Assembly (NCBI RefSeq): GCF_036370855.1
Contig: NC_088103.1
Location: 37,923,904-37,987,903 of the forward strand
Source: Dromaius novaehollandiae
Taxonomy: Eukaryota > Chordata > Aves > Casuariiformes > Dromaiidae
Reading direction: 5' to 3'
DNA length: 64,000 nt
Shown here: piece after piece, positions 13,301 through 38,139 of the stretch
Layout: each line of letters opens with the position of its first letter
Position numbering within the stretch: position 1 is the first letter of the stretch
Position numbers and translations under genes: made by a program
Notes under the pieces: model-generated
The model's database searches: none
Told to the model about the DNA's origin: nothing
The model's input: only the letters and a program-made list of their open reading frames with translations

Positions 13301-16300
13301 GTTGCATACTGAAATGGTTAATAATAGACACCAAAAGGATACATGCAGCTTTCTATGCAGACTTCATGGGTCACAGAAATAATGCAAACCCACTTCTAGA
13401 ACACAACTTTTACCAGTCTCTCACGTGTGCCGTCATTTCCAGATCCCACAAAACAGGTTTATAATTCAGCTGGCTCAGACCAGTGAGTAAGCAGGAAGCT
13501 GAAGACTGACTCTGCAGCCCAGTTAAGGTTAGGGCTAGTATGTAGGGAGCAGGAGCACTCTGGGCTCCCAGGGGTGATGCAGACACCAAATGTGAGGAAA
13601 GGATTCTGGGCTCAGGAGTGTGAATGGATAGAGGCACCTCCAAGGAAGGTGCTACATAGCTGCCCATGACTCTACATTTCTCAGGGTTGTAAGATTTCTG
13701 CATAAATTTGCCTCTGCATTTTTCTTTGCTTTTTGGGTTTTTTTTAAATAACCAGCACAAAATTAGGGTCAGTTCCTCAAAGGTCAATGGAACTGCCTCT
13801 CTTTTACAGCAGAGAAGGAATTTGTCTTTAGTATTTTCTTTAACGCTTCGCTGCACTGCAACCTTGTTTTGTTAGCCTTTCTGTAGCATACTGTGAAGAC
13901 TGGGTGGGCAGCATTATGACCGATGCACCACAACCAGGAACCAAGTAGGAAATCTGATAGCTACTGTAGGCCCTCTTAAAGTTGCAGTGACATAGCTCAA
14001 CCCAAGCTGAGAAGATTATATTGCTGCAAACTTCCCTGCACTAGTGGGACAATGTCCAGAAAACAGAGTATTACTTGAGCAGAAAGAGCAATGGTTACGG
14101 TGTCAGAGTAAGCTGCCAGCCTGAGAAAAATAACCTAATTAATGACACAAAGGGTCCATTTTGCCGTCTTCCTCATCTTCCACTAAAACTCCTTCCCCTG
14201 CTTCTCCACTGCCAAGAGATCAAGACCTGTTGCTGAGATAACAAGAATTAAAAGGCTTACAAGGTGTTATACAGCACAGCATTGAGTTTGAGATCCAAAA
14301 AAGCACTTAGGCATCTCAAAAGCAACTTAGACCAAATTCAGGTGACTAAATTCCAGAATGTGACTCCCCCACAAACATCATTCTCCCTCAAAACACTTAA
14401 TCCACGTATTCTTAACAGTTCTGCTTTGGCACATACCAAATGGCACAGCAGCACTGATTTCAACTGGATCCAGCAGCCACAGCTACTCTCTTTTTAAAGC
14501 ATAGCTGGAGGAGACAGTTCTGGTGGTCACAGCCCTTGCCCAGGATTATGGGAAATCCAGATACAATTCTCCTAGTCTGTAGAGTTCAAAGCTATCTTTT
14601 CCCAAAAGTGCTTTAACTTCCACCTATATGTTACCCTTAGGCACTCCATTTTTAGGAACCATGTGAGGGCGCTGTGTCAGCGGGAGGCATGTGTAAGGCA
14701 GACCGTGCAGGGGTGCTTGAACAACTTGCCAGGGAAACAAAAAACGAATGTCAAGTCAACCAAAGCAGCGCGCCTAGGACTCAATGCTGATGACCACACA
14801 GAGACATCTAGTGCCATCTGAGATGCCCTTGAGTATCCTGCCTGGCCTCCAGATCCCACTCCAAAAGCACGAGTCTCCTCGAGTTCCTGTGTCACACCTG
14901 TGGGTATCTTGGCCATCCTACAGAACCTCTCAATTACTACATTAGGAGCAACTACACAGGCAAATGAATCAAGCACCTAGCAAGTTCAGGCATCTCCAAA
15001 ATGAGGTAGCAGTGCAAGAGTGACTGTGGTCTCACATGACCAGTGTAAGTCATCAATTCCGGTCTCACATAACCAATCCCATGACAGGCCTGTTTTGTTT
15101 CTCATGCCTTTATTAAATCAAGCCCTAAACTCTTGTCCTGTGTAACTAGCTAACTTTAAGACAGCCCATAAAGAAATAGGCCAAACAAAACACTTACCCA
15201 CACAGAGGCTTCAAGGAAGCTCAGCTGGATACCAATGCTTTGTTCCCACAGTCGCAAATCCCAGGCAAAACTTCACTGGAGAAGCTTCCAAAGAATATTA
15301 CTTTGAATACAGTAGAAGAGCTAAGCACTGACAAGAACAGCCACTGAGATGAACACGAAATGTGATTATTTTACTTCAGCCTTGATTCTACGTTCTGTGT
15401 GATTTGCTGTTGTAAATGTTTGAGTGAATGCCTTGGACAGCAGAAATGTCAAGGGAATGCTTCTTCAGCTGAATATCTGTGCTCACCCACACCCCAGGGA
15501 GTGCATGTACAAACAGCAATACTGCCATGCCAAGCATATGGCTGCAGGTGATTGCTAAAAAATTGTGATTTGGCATTATGTAGTTACACAGACAGACAGC
15601 TGATACACGAAGAATTTATATAGCAGAAGACCATCTCTTCTGGTAGTCCTAACCTCCATCTCTGATTTTTCTGTAGTACCTTCTGCCCCATTAACACCAT
15701 TTCCTCTAATTTCCCTGCTCTGATTTGATTTTATACAGTTATTGAAAAATGCAGGCTATCTGAGGACTTATGGGTGCTGAGTACCTGTGGGTCGTAGGTG
15801 CTCTATTATGAATCTGCATGGTTCTGCCATCCACTCATGAGGCTGAAACAACACCGTGTGCTGACAAGACTGACCAACCACATGGTATGAATAACTAAGT
15901 ATTGGAAAGGTATTTGTTCTACAAAATGGAAAACAATGCTGAAATCCATGACATAGTTACAACTTCAGGCAATGAATCTACATAGTGTAGCACAGCTCAC
16001 TGTAGACTCAGGATCCAGAACAGCTCTGGCCATACCAACACGGTGCTGCGTTTTCACAACAGGATGCATTAACTGAGATCCAGCACAATACAAATGCAGA
16101 TATCATGCTTTCAGATCTAGCATGGGCATCTCTGCATCTGTGGGGTAGATACACCTCTTATCTCAGACAAAACTCTTAAGTATGCCAGGTTTTGACACAT
16201 GCTTGGAAACACCACGAATACATTGTGGCCTCTAGGCAAGTGTCACCAGACTTCACTCCTAGAATCAGCAAGCCTTTTCCATTGATTACTCGTACCCCAT

Positions 16301-19300
16301 TAGAGCCTTCCATTTAGCTACAGGAGCTCTTCAGCTTTATTGTCTTGTTCAAGACAATGAAAAATGGATGTCACAGTATCGCTTGCATATTCAAACAGCA
16401 GAACCTCATTTCCTTCATGTAAGAACCAGACAGTAGATATTCACACAGCTTTCAGTCACAATGAGAGGAACAAAACTAAGGAGACAAGCTGCCCTTTTAG
16501 GTAAAATTTACAATGAGGCCTCCATTTACTCTTTGTTGAAATCTTTACAGATACTTGGATCGCTGAAATTATTCAATGGGCCTGAAAAGGTTCAGGAAAA
16601 TGCAACAGACCTCAATGGTGTCCTTTGCAATTTAATGACTTTCCTTTTTTTGTGTATGCAATTACCAGAAGAAACCTAAACCTTCCCAAGCCTTCACCTT
16701 TGATCAGAACAAGTATCAAATACTGTTTGGCTTAAGTACATTTTGCGCTTGCTTCATATGCAAATACAAACATCTACAGACCATTTGCACTTTCACGAAA
16801 TTTATTTCATGGATTTCATTCTGTTTTGTATCTTTCACCTAAAAGGGGTATCATGTACGTGGAGACTACTTTTCTGTGAGGAGATAGCGAGAGATTTATT
16901 TTCTTTCAAAAATTACAGGGCTAGATCCATCTTGGAGTAATTCCACTGAAACCTGTAGGATTACACCAACAATATTTTAATTTCATTATTTGCATAATAT
17001 CCTCAGAACAAAACTAATCTATGTGTTTCAAATGCTTTTGTAAATGCCACGATGAATTTGACAACTTGCATGCTTTTTAGCAAGATATTTAAATTATGTC
17101 TATTACTGGGACAACCTTGGATTAAATTCTGCCAAATACCTTATGCTCCAAATCAGTCCTGTGTGGGTAGTCCTGAGAGACCTGAGTTCAACCCCAGGGC
17201 TGAATCTGATCCCTTGAGTTTGGAGAATTGATTTGATCTAAGTCACAAGGACTGGCTTTCTCATGCAAGGCTTCCTATTGTTTCTGGGCTGTACAGACTT
17301 GACAACAGGGCTGCTCATAATGTGTCAGCAGTCTCCGGTTTCTAGTCCCAGACTAAGTGCAGAGACACACACACATAAAGATAAAAATAAGTGAATCTTT
17401 ACACACCGTATATTTGGTCAAAGTTGGGATTTGGAAATCAAATTTGGGCTTCATAATGCCTGGAAAAGAATTTGGGGTGAAGCTATAAAAAACATATGGC
17501 ATTAAATCTTCCTTATTTTAGGATTTTGGGTCAGGATAATCCCTTGTTAGATCACACCAGATTATTTATGAGCCCTGTTTCTTGTTCAGTGGATTATTCG
17601 TTAATTCAATTAAAATAACAACCATCCCTGGCCAAAGGGCCTTATCCATGCGTACATATTCAAGTAATCTCATTTAAATCAGTACATGATGGCTTGCAGG
17701 ACTTGGCTTACAAGAAGTGAGGGAGCAGCCTATTTAACGTTACGTGGTCTGTACTGCAATCCTAGTGAAGCTTCAGGTCTACGTTCAGGTTTACTATTTG
17801 AAACTAAGGACAGAACTTTATAGCCTTTTAAAAAAGTTTCTTAATGGCTTTGGATCAGTTTGCAAAAATTGGAAGTCATCCTAATTACTTATAAACACTT
17901 TCATATCACTATACATTCACGCTGATACCAAATCACACTGCAGGACAAACCAAGGACAAACACTTTGTGGATTTAGTGACAACAGCCTCTTCAAGGTCAA
18001 CAGAGCAATGGAGCTAGTCCCAGAGACACCCTCACCATCCCTGACTGGGCCAGAGCTAGCATCCCTTACAATGCGTGGTGTAGTCACGGCTGTGAGCAGC
18101 TAACGCCACATGGCTTAAAGCACTGCATGTAGTCTGCATTTAGAGCAGTGAAGTGATTTAGAGCATCTTCTGGAGGTGGGCCCATAAATGTCACCACTCC
18201 TTTCCCGCACAAAGTACTTACAGAAGAGCTGAAATCTTATTGTCCAGCATTTCAGGTTAAGGTCAGGGCCACTGTGTTCTTCTGTCCCACTCCCTCCTCC
18301 CTCAAAACCTCCAGCACCAATGACAACTGGAAGAGCTTATTGCATGACCCCCATATCCCAAAGGCTGCCCAAGAGAAAGTAGACCCCTATTAAACTCCTT
18401 CCACAGATGAGGCAGAATGAGGCTCTAATCATTAAGACAGCTTGACAGAAGGAGGCACCAAAATCAGCTCTGCAGATCCCAATAGCACTGGGTCCCACAG
18501 GCAAGGCCAGTAAGATCCTCTGTATTTTGTGACTCAAGCTAGAGATCAGTGCATAAATACCTTAACAGCACTCGGAGCTGGCTGGATATGCACTTGTCCA
18601 ACAAAGTATAGGACACACCAGTTTACATGGCAAGACTGGTTTTTAAGACACAAGGTTTTTATTCAGGTACATAAAACAGCAGAAGTATATCCAAGTCCTT
18701 TTTCTGGACCTATCACTAAAAGTTAACACTTAAAGAGGATATAATAGGTCACAAGTACATTTTAGCAGCTATGACTGTCATAAGGCAAACGTACAACTGA
18801 TGGTCATATGAAGAGCAAACTGTTTTGAGCTTTCTGTAGAAAGGGGAATTTTACATATTCTGCAGTGTGACATTTAATGGATATTATATAGTTTTATATA
18901 CACACAGCATTATGCATTGTATGGCATAATTATATAGTATAATATTTAGGCTTATGGAAAATCCTACCTACATTCCATATTCAGATTACATTCCTGTGAA
19001 CTTATAGAAAAAATAAGTAGATAAAACAACACCCAAAGTTGGCATATGATCTGTTGAAATTATTTCTGTCTACTTACTTGCATGGCACGAAAGGGTGAGA
19101 CTGTCAATAAAACACTCAAGACAGATATCTAATTCCTATAAATTTTCACTGTGAGCTGAGCACATAATTCTCTCAGGTACATTTAAGAGACACATCCTGT
19201 GAGAGTTCAATTGAATTTACTTGTAATACAAAAGAATCTGTTTATAATTAAGCTGAATTCTGGAAGGCACCTGTTGCCTCGCAAAAATGTTATGTTTTCC

Positions 19301-19740
19301 AAATTAACTTGTAAAACAAAAAAATTTGTGCCAGTTATATACCCTCAGCAGATTTCTGTCCAGTTATTTTCAAGGCCATCAAAAAACACCATAGAAAGGG
19401 TTTTAAAAAAATCAAATAGCAGCAAAACAGTCTCATCTAGAGCAGAGGAACTGTTTTTCTACAGCTCTTTTTTTTTCCTCCCACACTGGACAATACTGGT
19501 GGGTTGAGATTTAACCAGAGATGGGCTCCTTTTACAAGATTGCTTATATAAAGTGAAGATAAAACCAGCTGGGTTCATTTGAAAGAAGGACATCTTGGGA
19601 AGAGCCAATACGCAGCTACTGGAATAAGACCGGAATGAAAATCTGAAATACTTAGCCCGTTCCTGTCCTGTAGGTATTATACTTAACTTCTCATAGAATG
19701 CATAGGATTATAACAAGAAGGAACCATCACTGAAATGTAT
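13301..19740. other. Intergenic DNA, no gene seen
   Basis: No exon with a recognisable family motif. The open frames at 14,677-14,976 (-) and 19,199-19,507 (+) have no conserved words and no splice context. Nothing else is supported. Confidence 0.65.
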
Positions 19741-19747
19741 GAGTTTT

Positions 19748-19812
19748 TATATATATTTGTGTGTGTGTATGTGTGTGTATGTGTACATACATACATATGT
19801 ATATATATTTTT
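19748..19812. repeat. (TG)n/(TACA)n/(TA)n microsatellite
   Basis: Run of TA, then TG dinucleotides, then TACA/TATG units and TA again, about 0.8 kb upstream of the TECTB start codon. Confidence 0.9.
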
Positions 19813-20604
19813 TAAATCAAGGCTGAGTGAAAATGTTGAAATGGATTCTTTTTGTTGGAAATACTCAATCGAGAAGATTTTTTTTCTTCACCTGGGCACA
19901 GGTCTCGCTAAATTTTATATATATAATTTTACCTCTGACAGTCTTCTCAATTATGTGTACCTGAGGGCAAACACTGAAGAGTGTCTTGTAAGGAAAAGCC
20001 ATGAGAACTCCAGCCCCAATCATGCAAGCTGTTCTTTGTTGGAACATGTTTCTACCCATGGGAAACAGCTTGCAGGTTTGAGGCCTGCAGTTGAAATGTA
20101 AATTACTGTTACATATGCTTACTCTGAAAACTCAAAGTTTAGCAGTAGAGATTACATCATTTACCAGAACTGATCTACACAAAATTAAGATTATATAGAT
20201 CAGGATAGCCAAAGAATAGTTTCAGCATTAAATTAATAAGCAAAGTATGTTACTTACATGATATTTTGTCTAATTATTCCTCTTGTCTTTTTTCAGCTTC
20301 CGTTGTTTCCATTTCATTTAGATATATTAACCCCTTAAAGTTTAGACTCTATAAGAGCAAAAAAATCCTAAAATAACTCAAAGCTACCACTCAGCTGAAA
20401 TAGTAAAATTGTCACAATAGTGACATAGAGAAAATAGTGGTCTTCCATAAACACGTCCTGTAGATGGAATTCATTTGGATGAAAGAGTATCAGTGATGTT
20501 ATTCGTTTCTCTCTGCAAGAATAACATGTTAAACAGTAGCTACAGCTCCAGGTTTGCAGTGAATGGATTTTTTTTTCTTTCCAATTTTGAAGACAAATTC
20601 AGCT

Positions 20605-20624
20605 TTTATTCCCTGTGTCTCCAG
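20605..20624 (+). other. TECTB: Candidate splice acceptor in TECTB 5' UTR
   Basis: A pyrimidine-rich stretch ends in CCAG at 20,621-20,624, 13 bases before the start ATG. It looks like a good acceptor, so the start codon may lie in the second exon, with a non-coding first exon upstream. No first exon or TATA box could be identified by eye. RNA-seq would settle it. Confidence 0.35.
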
Positions 20625-20637
20625 ATTGTTGCAAGAA

Positions 20638-31371
<10,734 letters not shown>

Positions 31372-31530
31372 AATACAGCCCAGCTGTGTTTCGTAACTTT
31401 TATCAATCCTCTTTGGAACTGGACTTCTTTACTAAAGATGTTTATTTTACAGAGGAAAAAAGAAAACCACAGAAAATCCTTGTGCACCATTTTACCAGAT
31501 AAATAAAATATTCCATGAGCTTTGTGCCTA
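31372..31530 (+). other. TECTB: TECTB 3' UTR
   Basis: Short 3' untranslated region between the stop codon and the first canonical poly(A) signal. The cleavage site is inferred to lie 10-30 nt beyond the signal. Confidence 0.6.
31502..31507 (+). terminator. TECTB: TECTB polyadenylation signal AATAAA
   Basis: Canonical AATAAA 131 nt after the stop codon. It is the first one downstream of the gene on this strand. Confidence 0.7.
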
Positions 31531-34500
31531 CAATATTGGGGAATCCAAAGGCAAATTTGCCGTTCCCATGTCCCTGCAGGTATTTTGTACCAGTGAAAAC
31601 CCAAGGGTTATATATTCTACTGATGCCTACTTTTTAAAGTGTTTTGATGCCAACAGTACTTGTTTCTATAAGAAACATAGGGATACGCAAACTCAGTATT
31701 TTCCAAGGCCAAATTTCCCTTTAGGGTCCCCTTCCCTGTCAGCCTCCCCATGTGCTGCAGAACTCCTTGCTAGGCCTGGTCCTGTAAGGCCCTGAACACT
31801 TCAGCTTGATCTGTGCAGCCTTTGAGGATAGGTTTACCTTGGGCAATTTGTCCCTTTGAAGCAAATCAGACTTTTCATGTGCAAAGTGCTTCAGTGGATC
31901 AGATCTGCACTTCCAGGATCTATCCATTATACATTTTGTGCACTTTTCCCCTCTTTATTCCGTTGAGCTCACCAGGAACGTATCATGGAAAATGCAGCAT
32001 AGTCTCAAGCAAAGAACAGTAGGGTCCACAAAACTTGGCTCTACAAAATAGAAAATTAACATAATTTACCCGGGACCATGTAGAAATAGATTTCACTGTC
32101 AGAAGGAACAAGGTGGAAATTTAGTACTTCCGTAAGAACCGATCTCCACCATCCAGGCTAAAGAAATAATGTGTCTGGAGGATGGCTACACTGGTTATAC
32201 TCATCCACAAAAAGTCTCAAAATTTTTTGCAGCTATGTATCAATGTTTCTGACTTAAAACTAATTTTCACAGCTTGAGCCCTAGCTGTCCAGTAATACTG
32301 CGTCCACATACAAAATCTAGTACTTCTGACTATAATATGTGCATGGGGAAAGTAATCAGGCATTGAATCCTAGCAAGAACATCTCTTCATCAACCTGTGC
32401 TCACAGGTGCATCAAATCTGGAAGCCAAATTTATAAGCAAATCATTCCACCTATCCTCTCCCCATACCACCTATTTTGCTCTTCCAAATTCCTAGCTTTG
32501 CTCCTGAAGTTCAAGAGCTCTCTCTTAGGATTCCTATCTGGTTGCCTCTACCTTTACATTTATTTTTTTAATCATAAACCAGTTTGAACACAAATGTGAA
32601 AATGTAAAGATTGATCTATTTCTAAAACCGTATTTCCCTAGAAACATCCTCATACAGCTTTTCATTCCTTCTCTTCTTGCTCATGTTTATAGCCACCAAC
32701 GTCAGAGGAATCAGAAGGCATTTTCTTGGAGTGCTTACTGGAGGGACAGCATGCTGTCTCTTATCTGTTCAGTACCTTTACTTCCCACAGAACATGAAAA
32801 CTAACCCAACATGTCAGGGATGGGAGAAAAGGATGCTTTTCATGTAGCAAAAGTTAAAAGGTCCTCAGAATGTATTACCTGACATTCCTTCCCTGCTTCT
32901 CAGCAGTGTCAGTATTGATTAGTTGGGTTAAGTCGAATACGGCATGTGCTGCAGTAGGCATAACACTGTTCAAAGCAGGATGTCTTGCTGACTGGACAGG
33001 CTTAGTATTGGACAGCTGTATGGTATGGATGCAAATTAAGCACACCTGGCATTGGAAAACAAGCTTGTGAGGTTTACAATATAACCTTGGAGACATAGCT
33101 GGTGTCAGATACAATAGGGCCCAGTGTTAGCTCTGTACCTGAGGTAACAACAGCCCTTTAATACCACTAAGACGACGCCATTAGACACAGAAATCATGAT
33201 TTCTAAAGAGCGGGAAGTGTCAGGACATGGAACAATTCCTTAGTGAGATGGGAATGCACTTTACTTCCAGTTAGTACTAAAATACCATTCAACAAAACTC
33301 TTGAAAGTGTCAGGTAAGAAATATTCCTAGGCCTTTTCCACGAAACTTTCAGGATCCTAAAGCTGAAGGAGAGGAAAATGACTAAAGTTATTACACTTTA
33401 TTTTTATTTGTCCCCGTTAATGAACACGGTGTGTGTACATGTGTCTGTACACACTACAGCTCAGCACTGCTAAACTGTACCAAACACAGTTACCCTAGCC
33501 CAGTCCCCTCTCTCCAACAGTTCAGACATCCCAAGGATGGTACGAGGATCTCTGCAGTGAATGGATCTGGAACAAAATGTCCAACACGAGGGTCGGTCTT
33601 TGATCCTAAAAGCTAGAGTCTAGGTTAATCCCTAATGCCCTCTTTCTGCAGACCACTTTTCACAAAGTTACCTGAAGCACTTGCATACTTTTCAAGCTGC
33701 CATATAAAAGTGCTTCTCTCTTCTCCTTTCTCGCTTCCCTTCAATTCTGAGAACTTTTTAGCTTGATGGTACTTCTGGTGAGCACGGCAATGCTGCCTCA
33801 ACCCCTGCTGGCTTGAGGCCATAAAACAATGGTGGATCTCAGCAAAGCAGCCTTCTCGGAAATGGAAGCAAGGAGGACCACAGACATCCTGAAGCAGCAT
33901 CGCTATGTTAGCTGTGCTTCTGCATTTCTTGGGTGTTCCAGACCCCCATTGTCCCAGAACAGATTGGACTGTTTCAAAAAGAGGAACATCCCTGTGTGGA
34001 TGCTGTTGTACTGCATTGAACTCAGCAGTACATGAAATAAATATTGCTACAGTTTTTACAGAGGAAACTTCCTGAATAATTCTATTAAATTATGTATTTT
34101 AAACTCATTGTCCTTTTAAAATCTCATTATTATGGAGATAATTCAAAGCTAGAATATGTATATATTATATCCACAGTTTTCATCTACACACAGGTTCACC
34201 TTACCATGGAGGTACTTACTATTTGCTCATCCAGGAATAAACTTAATTAATATGTATTCACAAGTAACTTAGAAGAATCAGGCTCCCTAAAAGCTGGAAT
34301 CTAGAGGCAGATAGCATCCACTCCGACAGCCTCCAGAAAAATGCTATCAGCTCTGAAGTGTATTTAGCCATTACACACAACAGAGGGCACTCTCTTGACA
34401 GAATTGTCTGATTTAGGCAGACGAGGGTTTAAATCAGAGAGCTGGATGCATCACTTTGAAGCAATTCTTAGTCGTAGAAGTGTCTAAAGCAGCACAGAGC

Positions 34501-37500
34501 TATTGAATGTTTTGCACACCACAGAGTATTTTGACCAGAAATAATGATCCTGCAGACTTCTTCCCTCTATTTGTTTTTTTGCCTCCCTTTCCCCCCCACC
34601 CTCCTCCCACTAACACCCCAAGTTTCATCACTCCTTACCTAGTGGCTCTACCTGTTTCAATTCTTGTCCTTGTCAAATGAGCTTAACATACTGGCTCCTT
34701 TTCCAAAGCCTCTCTCTTTTGCCTTGCCCTTGCAACAGTCAGCATTCTCCTATCATGGTTATTTTCTGCAGAAAGCCTGAGCTGAATTTCCTTGACAGGT
34801 TAATTAATTCTCTTCCCAGTTATGTCTTTACAGGCTCAATAAGTATTGCTTTGGAACAAACACTGCATGATCTCAGCAGCTCTGAGGCATACCTCTGAAT
34901 TCCCAGGCCACTTCCCTGCGCACTGTGGGATGGAGCCTCTGGGCATACGTATCTCCCATACGTGTTAGAGCACTGTGCTGAATGTGGATCGTGCAGCCAG
35001 CTATCTGGTGACTGCAGGATCGGCAAAGCCCTATTACCAATCTGGGTCACTGCCTTCCTACAGCACAGAAATGATCACTCAAGAAATGGCTCCCTCAGTG
35101 GTCACTAAAAAAGTCTGCCTGCCCCAGGAGGCAACAATACATGAACAGATTCCAGCTCCAGAAGTGTGCCATTTACTATTCCTCAAGGATGCACAAATTT
35201 TCCATCCTATATAACTTGCTTAAAAAAATATGGACTGTAATTGATCTTCATTTTCCCTAACCTTCATATAGCTTATCATTATTCATTCAGCTAAATACCA
35301 TTTATTTTGCCAGTATCAGAAAACACAGCGATTGCAAAAGATTTTAGCACAAGTTAAAGCTTGATAAGCTTCATAATTTTAGATGCACTATAAAGCTGGA
35401 TCTTCCGCAACTGGTCAGGCATGAAGATACTTGTCTTGATCTCTGACTGGATGTTCAACTCTGCAATGCTGGAGCCGCTCTACGGAGAAACTTTAGCCTT
35501 CACCCCTTTCATGCAACCATTATTGGTTCATACTGTGTTTGGTAGTTGAAGCAATGATTTCTTCCCATCAGAATGAGGAGTGTCAAGAGACAGAGGAAAT
35601 CACTATATGGAAAAATTCCATTTTCAGGAAGGAATGAGGAAATTCTCTTATACAATTGTTGAATAATAGGATCATACCTGCCCTGAATCTATTTCCCTTC
35701 CTTGCATTTCTCCTGAAGTCAACTCAGCTTCTGGCTATTCTGCATTGCACATACCTTCCTCAATCCTAGCATATAATTGGCTGGCCATGGCAAATGAAAC
35801 AGAAGGTAACAAACTGCACCTGCCTTGTAAAGGCACTTATGTATCTATGGTTACAACACTGGGCAGGATTTTCTCATGGTAAATCAAACAAAGATCTCTC
35901 TTATTAAATCCCATTTCTGATTTTATCTGCAACATGGACCAATTTTATTCGAACTATTCCTTACACCCCAAACGCCACCACGAACCACCAGTTTTCATGG
36001 AAAACTTCCCACTGTTTTTTCTGTTCATCTGTATTGCCCACCATTTTGACTATTACAGAAGATTGAACAGTGATCAAAGTCTTTACAGTGTAAAGTAAAG
36101 GATTAAAGCAGCTGGAAGCATTTAGCAGACTTCTTTGCAGCACACATGGCCCAGAGGAGAAGTTCATTACATAAGCTGAATAGTAGATTACAACCCTGCT
36201 CTAGCACACAGCTCCAGACAGGCTGCGTTATATTTACATTAATGAGATTACAGGCTAGAAACAGCAAGCTCTTCCTATGGTTTCTCAGAAAAAATGCTTG
36301 ATTTGAAAACAGTTACAGAATGATAAAATTGTCTCATAGCTCAGCATAGAAGTGAGCTCACTTTTAACCTGGCCCTCCAGCCACTATGCGTAAAAAAAAA
36401 AAATAATAATAGCGATAATAAAAAAAAACACAACAAGGACACTGTGGAATTGAAACTGTATGACAAAATCACCCGGGTAACATTCAGGCTGGAATCTGTA
36501 CTGGCTTTTAATTTAATTCCACTTAGGTCAGTGGCTCTACACTGATTTATACCACCTTGGCAAGCGGAGCTAATGGTTCTGTACGTCAGGACGAAGAAAT
36601 GCCCAGATCTAGCAAGTCTGGCGAGACCTGCAACACAAGGTCATTCTACAGATCTTGAACTTTTGAGTTTGAGCTCATTCATCTGCAGAAAGCTCCCTTT
36701 TGCCTAACATCCAGAGTTCTCCACAATCCGACTCCCAGATCATTCCTGAACTTTGGCAGCAGTATGTCAAACCCAGACTTTCCTTTTAGCCAGAAGATTT
36801 TTTTTGTCTCTTGCCTTGTCAGGGCAATACGTTAATTTAAGAAGTATCTCAGGAATCTAGGGAAAAAATATCATTGACTGTGAACACTTTAGAGCAGGTA
36901 TTATGTCTTAGTTCTAAGTTTGCATTTCAGGACGTGGTTTGAGTTTTTTTCTGGGGCTCCAATGAGAAAAGGGCAGTGAAAACTGTAAATAACAGTAACA
37001 TCAACGCAGAGCACTTCAAGAAAAGAAACATTCAAAGAGCCCTAACATGTGAGGAGCTGAATACTCCATGTTCACTGCGACCTACTGGAATGTGAGTTTA
37101 CCAAAGCTGAATCCTATTTTCTAGGAAAAGCTCTGATCTATTCTTTCCATATCCATTTAATGCTGTTCTGCTTTCAGTCAGGGTTATCCCATACAAAGTG
37201 ATAGAATATGTCAGCCTATTCACAATACTGAACACTTCTACAAGGCAGCTTTTTTTCTTTTCCCCCCACTATTACATTACTATCAGTTAACATCCAGAAA
37301 AGTGTACACATTCTGGATACTCTGTACTTCCCTGTGGACTAGGAGGTATAACACAACAACATCCAGGGTATTATATTCATGCTTTCAGTTGAAGTCACTA
37401 CCTTTATTTTGATTGTCCCTCTCCCTTGTAAGTCATGACCTCCAACAGGCTCCAGAGCATAAGATGTAGTCACTGAGATGTGGATCTGGGAGAGCTATAG

Positions 37501-38040
37501 CAGAATAAATTTGTTGAATTATTTTATAAACGTGCATGAGCAGGCTGGTCTTGGAGTTGTAGGGAAAGGAAGGTTAGTTGCAGGAGATGCAGATAATTTC
37601 TTTACAACTGATATTTGGTTTTCCAAGGTTGTAGTTTTTGTCCCAATTCTCCCTCCTATTTGGAGGAACTGCAGTGAGGGAGGGTTTTTCCACACTTTCC
37701 TTCTCAGTTTGGCATTATAATGCTCTTCACGATGCTGAAGCACAAGGCCACCAAGGTCACAGCAAGAGGCGGGATAGAAATGAACATGCACAGGTGTCAA
37801 GATAGTAATGACACAAGTTGCAGCACAACAGCACTAGTGCAGTGACACACACGTACACAATACTTTGTTCATTAAAGGCAGGTCTCTCTTATCACTTGTG
37901 AATGGTAAACATCATTAACCTTTGTCTGACAGTCACTGCAGATGTAAATAACCAGCAAGAAGGTTCAACAGAAAACGCCAAAGAGTGAGGCAGATACAAC
38001 ACAATTCTCAGGAGTACAAACCAACAAACTTGGCACCTAC
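31531..38040. other. Intergenic/3' flank between convergent genes
   Basis: No firm exon. The cyclase C-terminal exon should lie at or just below 38,040 on the - strand. Words such as LRI (near 38.0 kb) and YLHLQ (near 37.94 kb) recall it, but in different frames and without a clear acceptor. A short open - frame near 35.35-35.49 kb has no family match. An A-rich tract occurs at 36,392-36,428. Confidence 0.6.
36392..36428. repeat. A-rich simple repeat
   Basis: Poly-A, AAT units, then poly-A. Confidence 0.85.
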
Positions 38041-38139
38041 ACAAACTGGTACTTTCCACCCTTGATGCCATATTTACAGGCTTTCCAAACAAGCAGTACC
38101 ATGACTTCATGATTCCTACCACTCCTGCCATCACAGGTC
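38041..38139 (-). pseudogene. GUCY2G: GUCY2G catalytic exon (99 bp, frame open)
   Basis: The acceptor tttttattgcag precedes 38,139 and the donor gtaggt follows 38,041. The 99-bp exon reads [14 protein letters not shown] then [19 protein letters not shown]. It matches the cyclase segment GPV.AGVVG..MPRYCLFGDTVN.ASRMES. The Asn and Arg of NMASR, which stabilise the transition state in class III cyclases, remain. The otherwise near-invariant DT of FGDTVN is KP. The phase fits the upstream exon (one base carried). Confidence 0.88.

Noticed and set aside
13410-13856. 148-codon - strand frame
   Set aside because: Adjacent to a CR1 fragment, no motif, no homologous words recognised. Probably chance.
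32280-32310. - strand QYYWTA resembling the ELYWTAPEL motif
   Set aside because: Downstream of the catalytic exons, so out of order, and only five residues match.
35354-35488. - strand frame ending KIMKLIKL
   Set aside because: Looks codon-like but has no recognised family or splice sites.
37900-38035. C-terminal cyclase exon directly below 38,040
   Set aside because: Words LRI and YLHLQ recall the family but fall in different frames with no acceptor, so it was not annotated.
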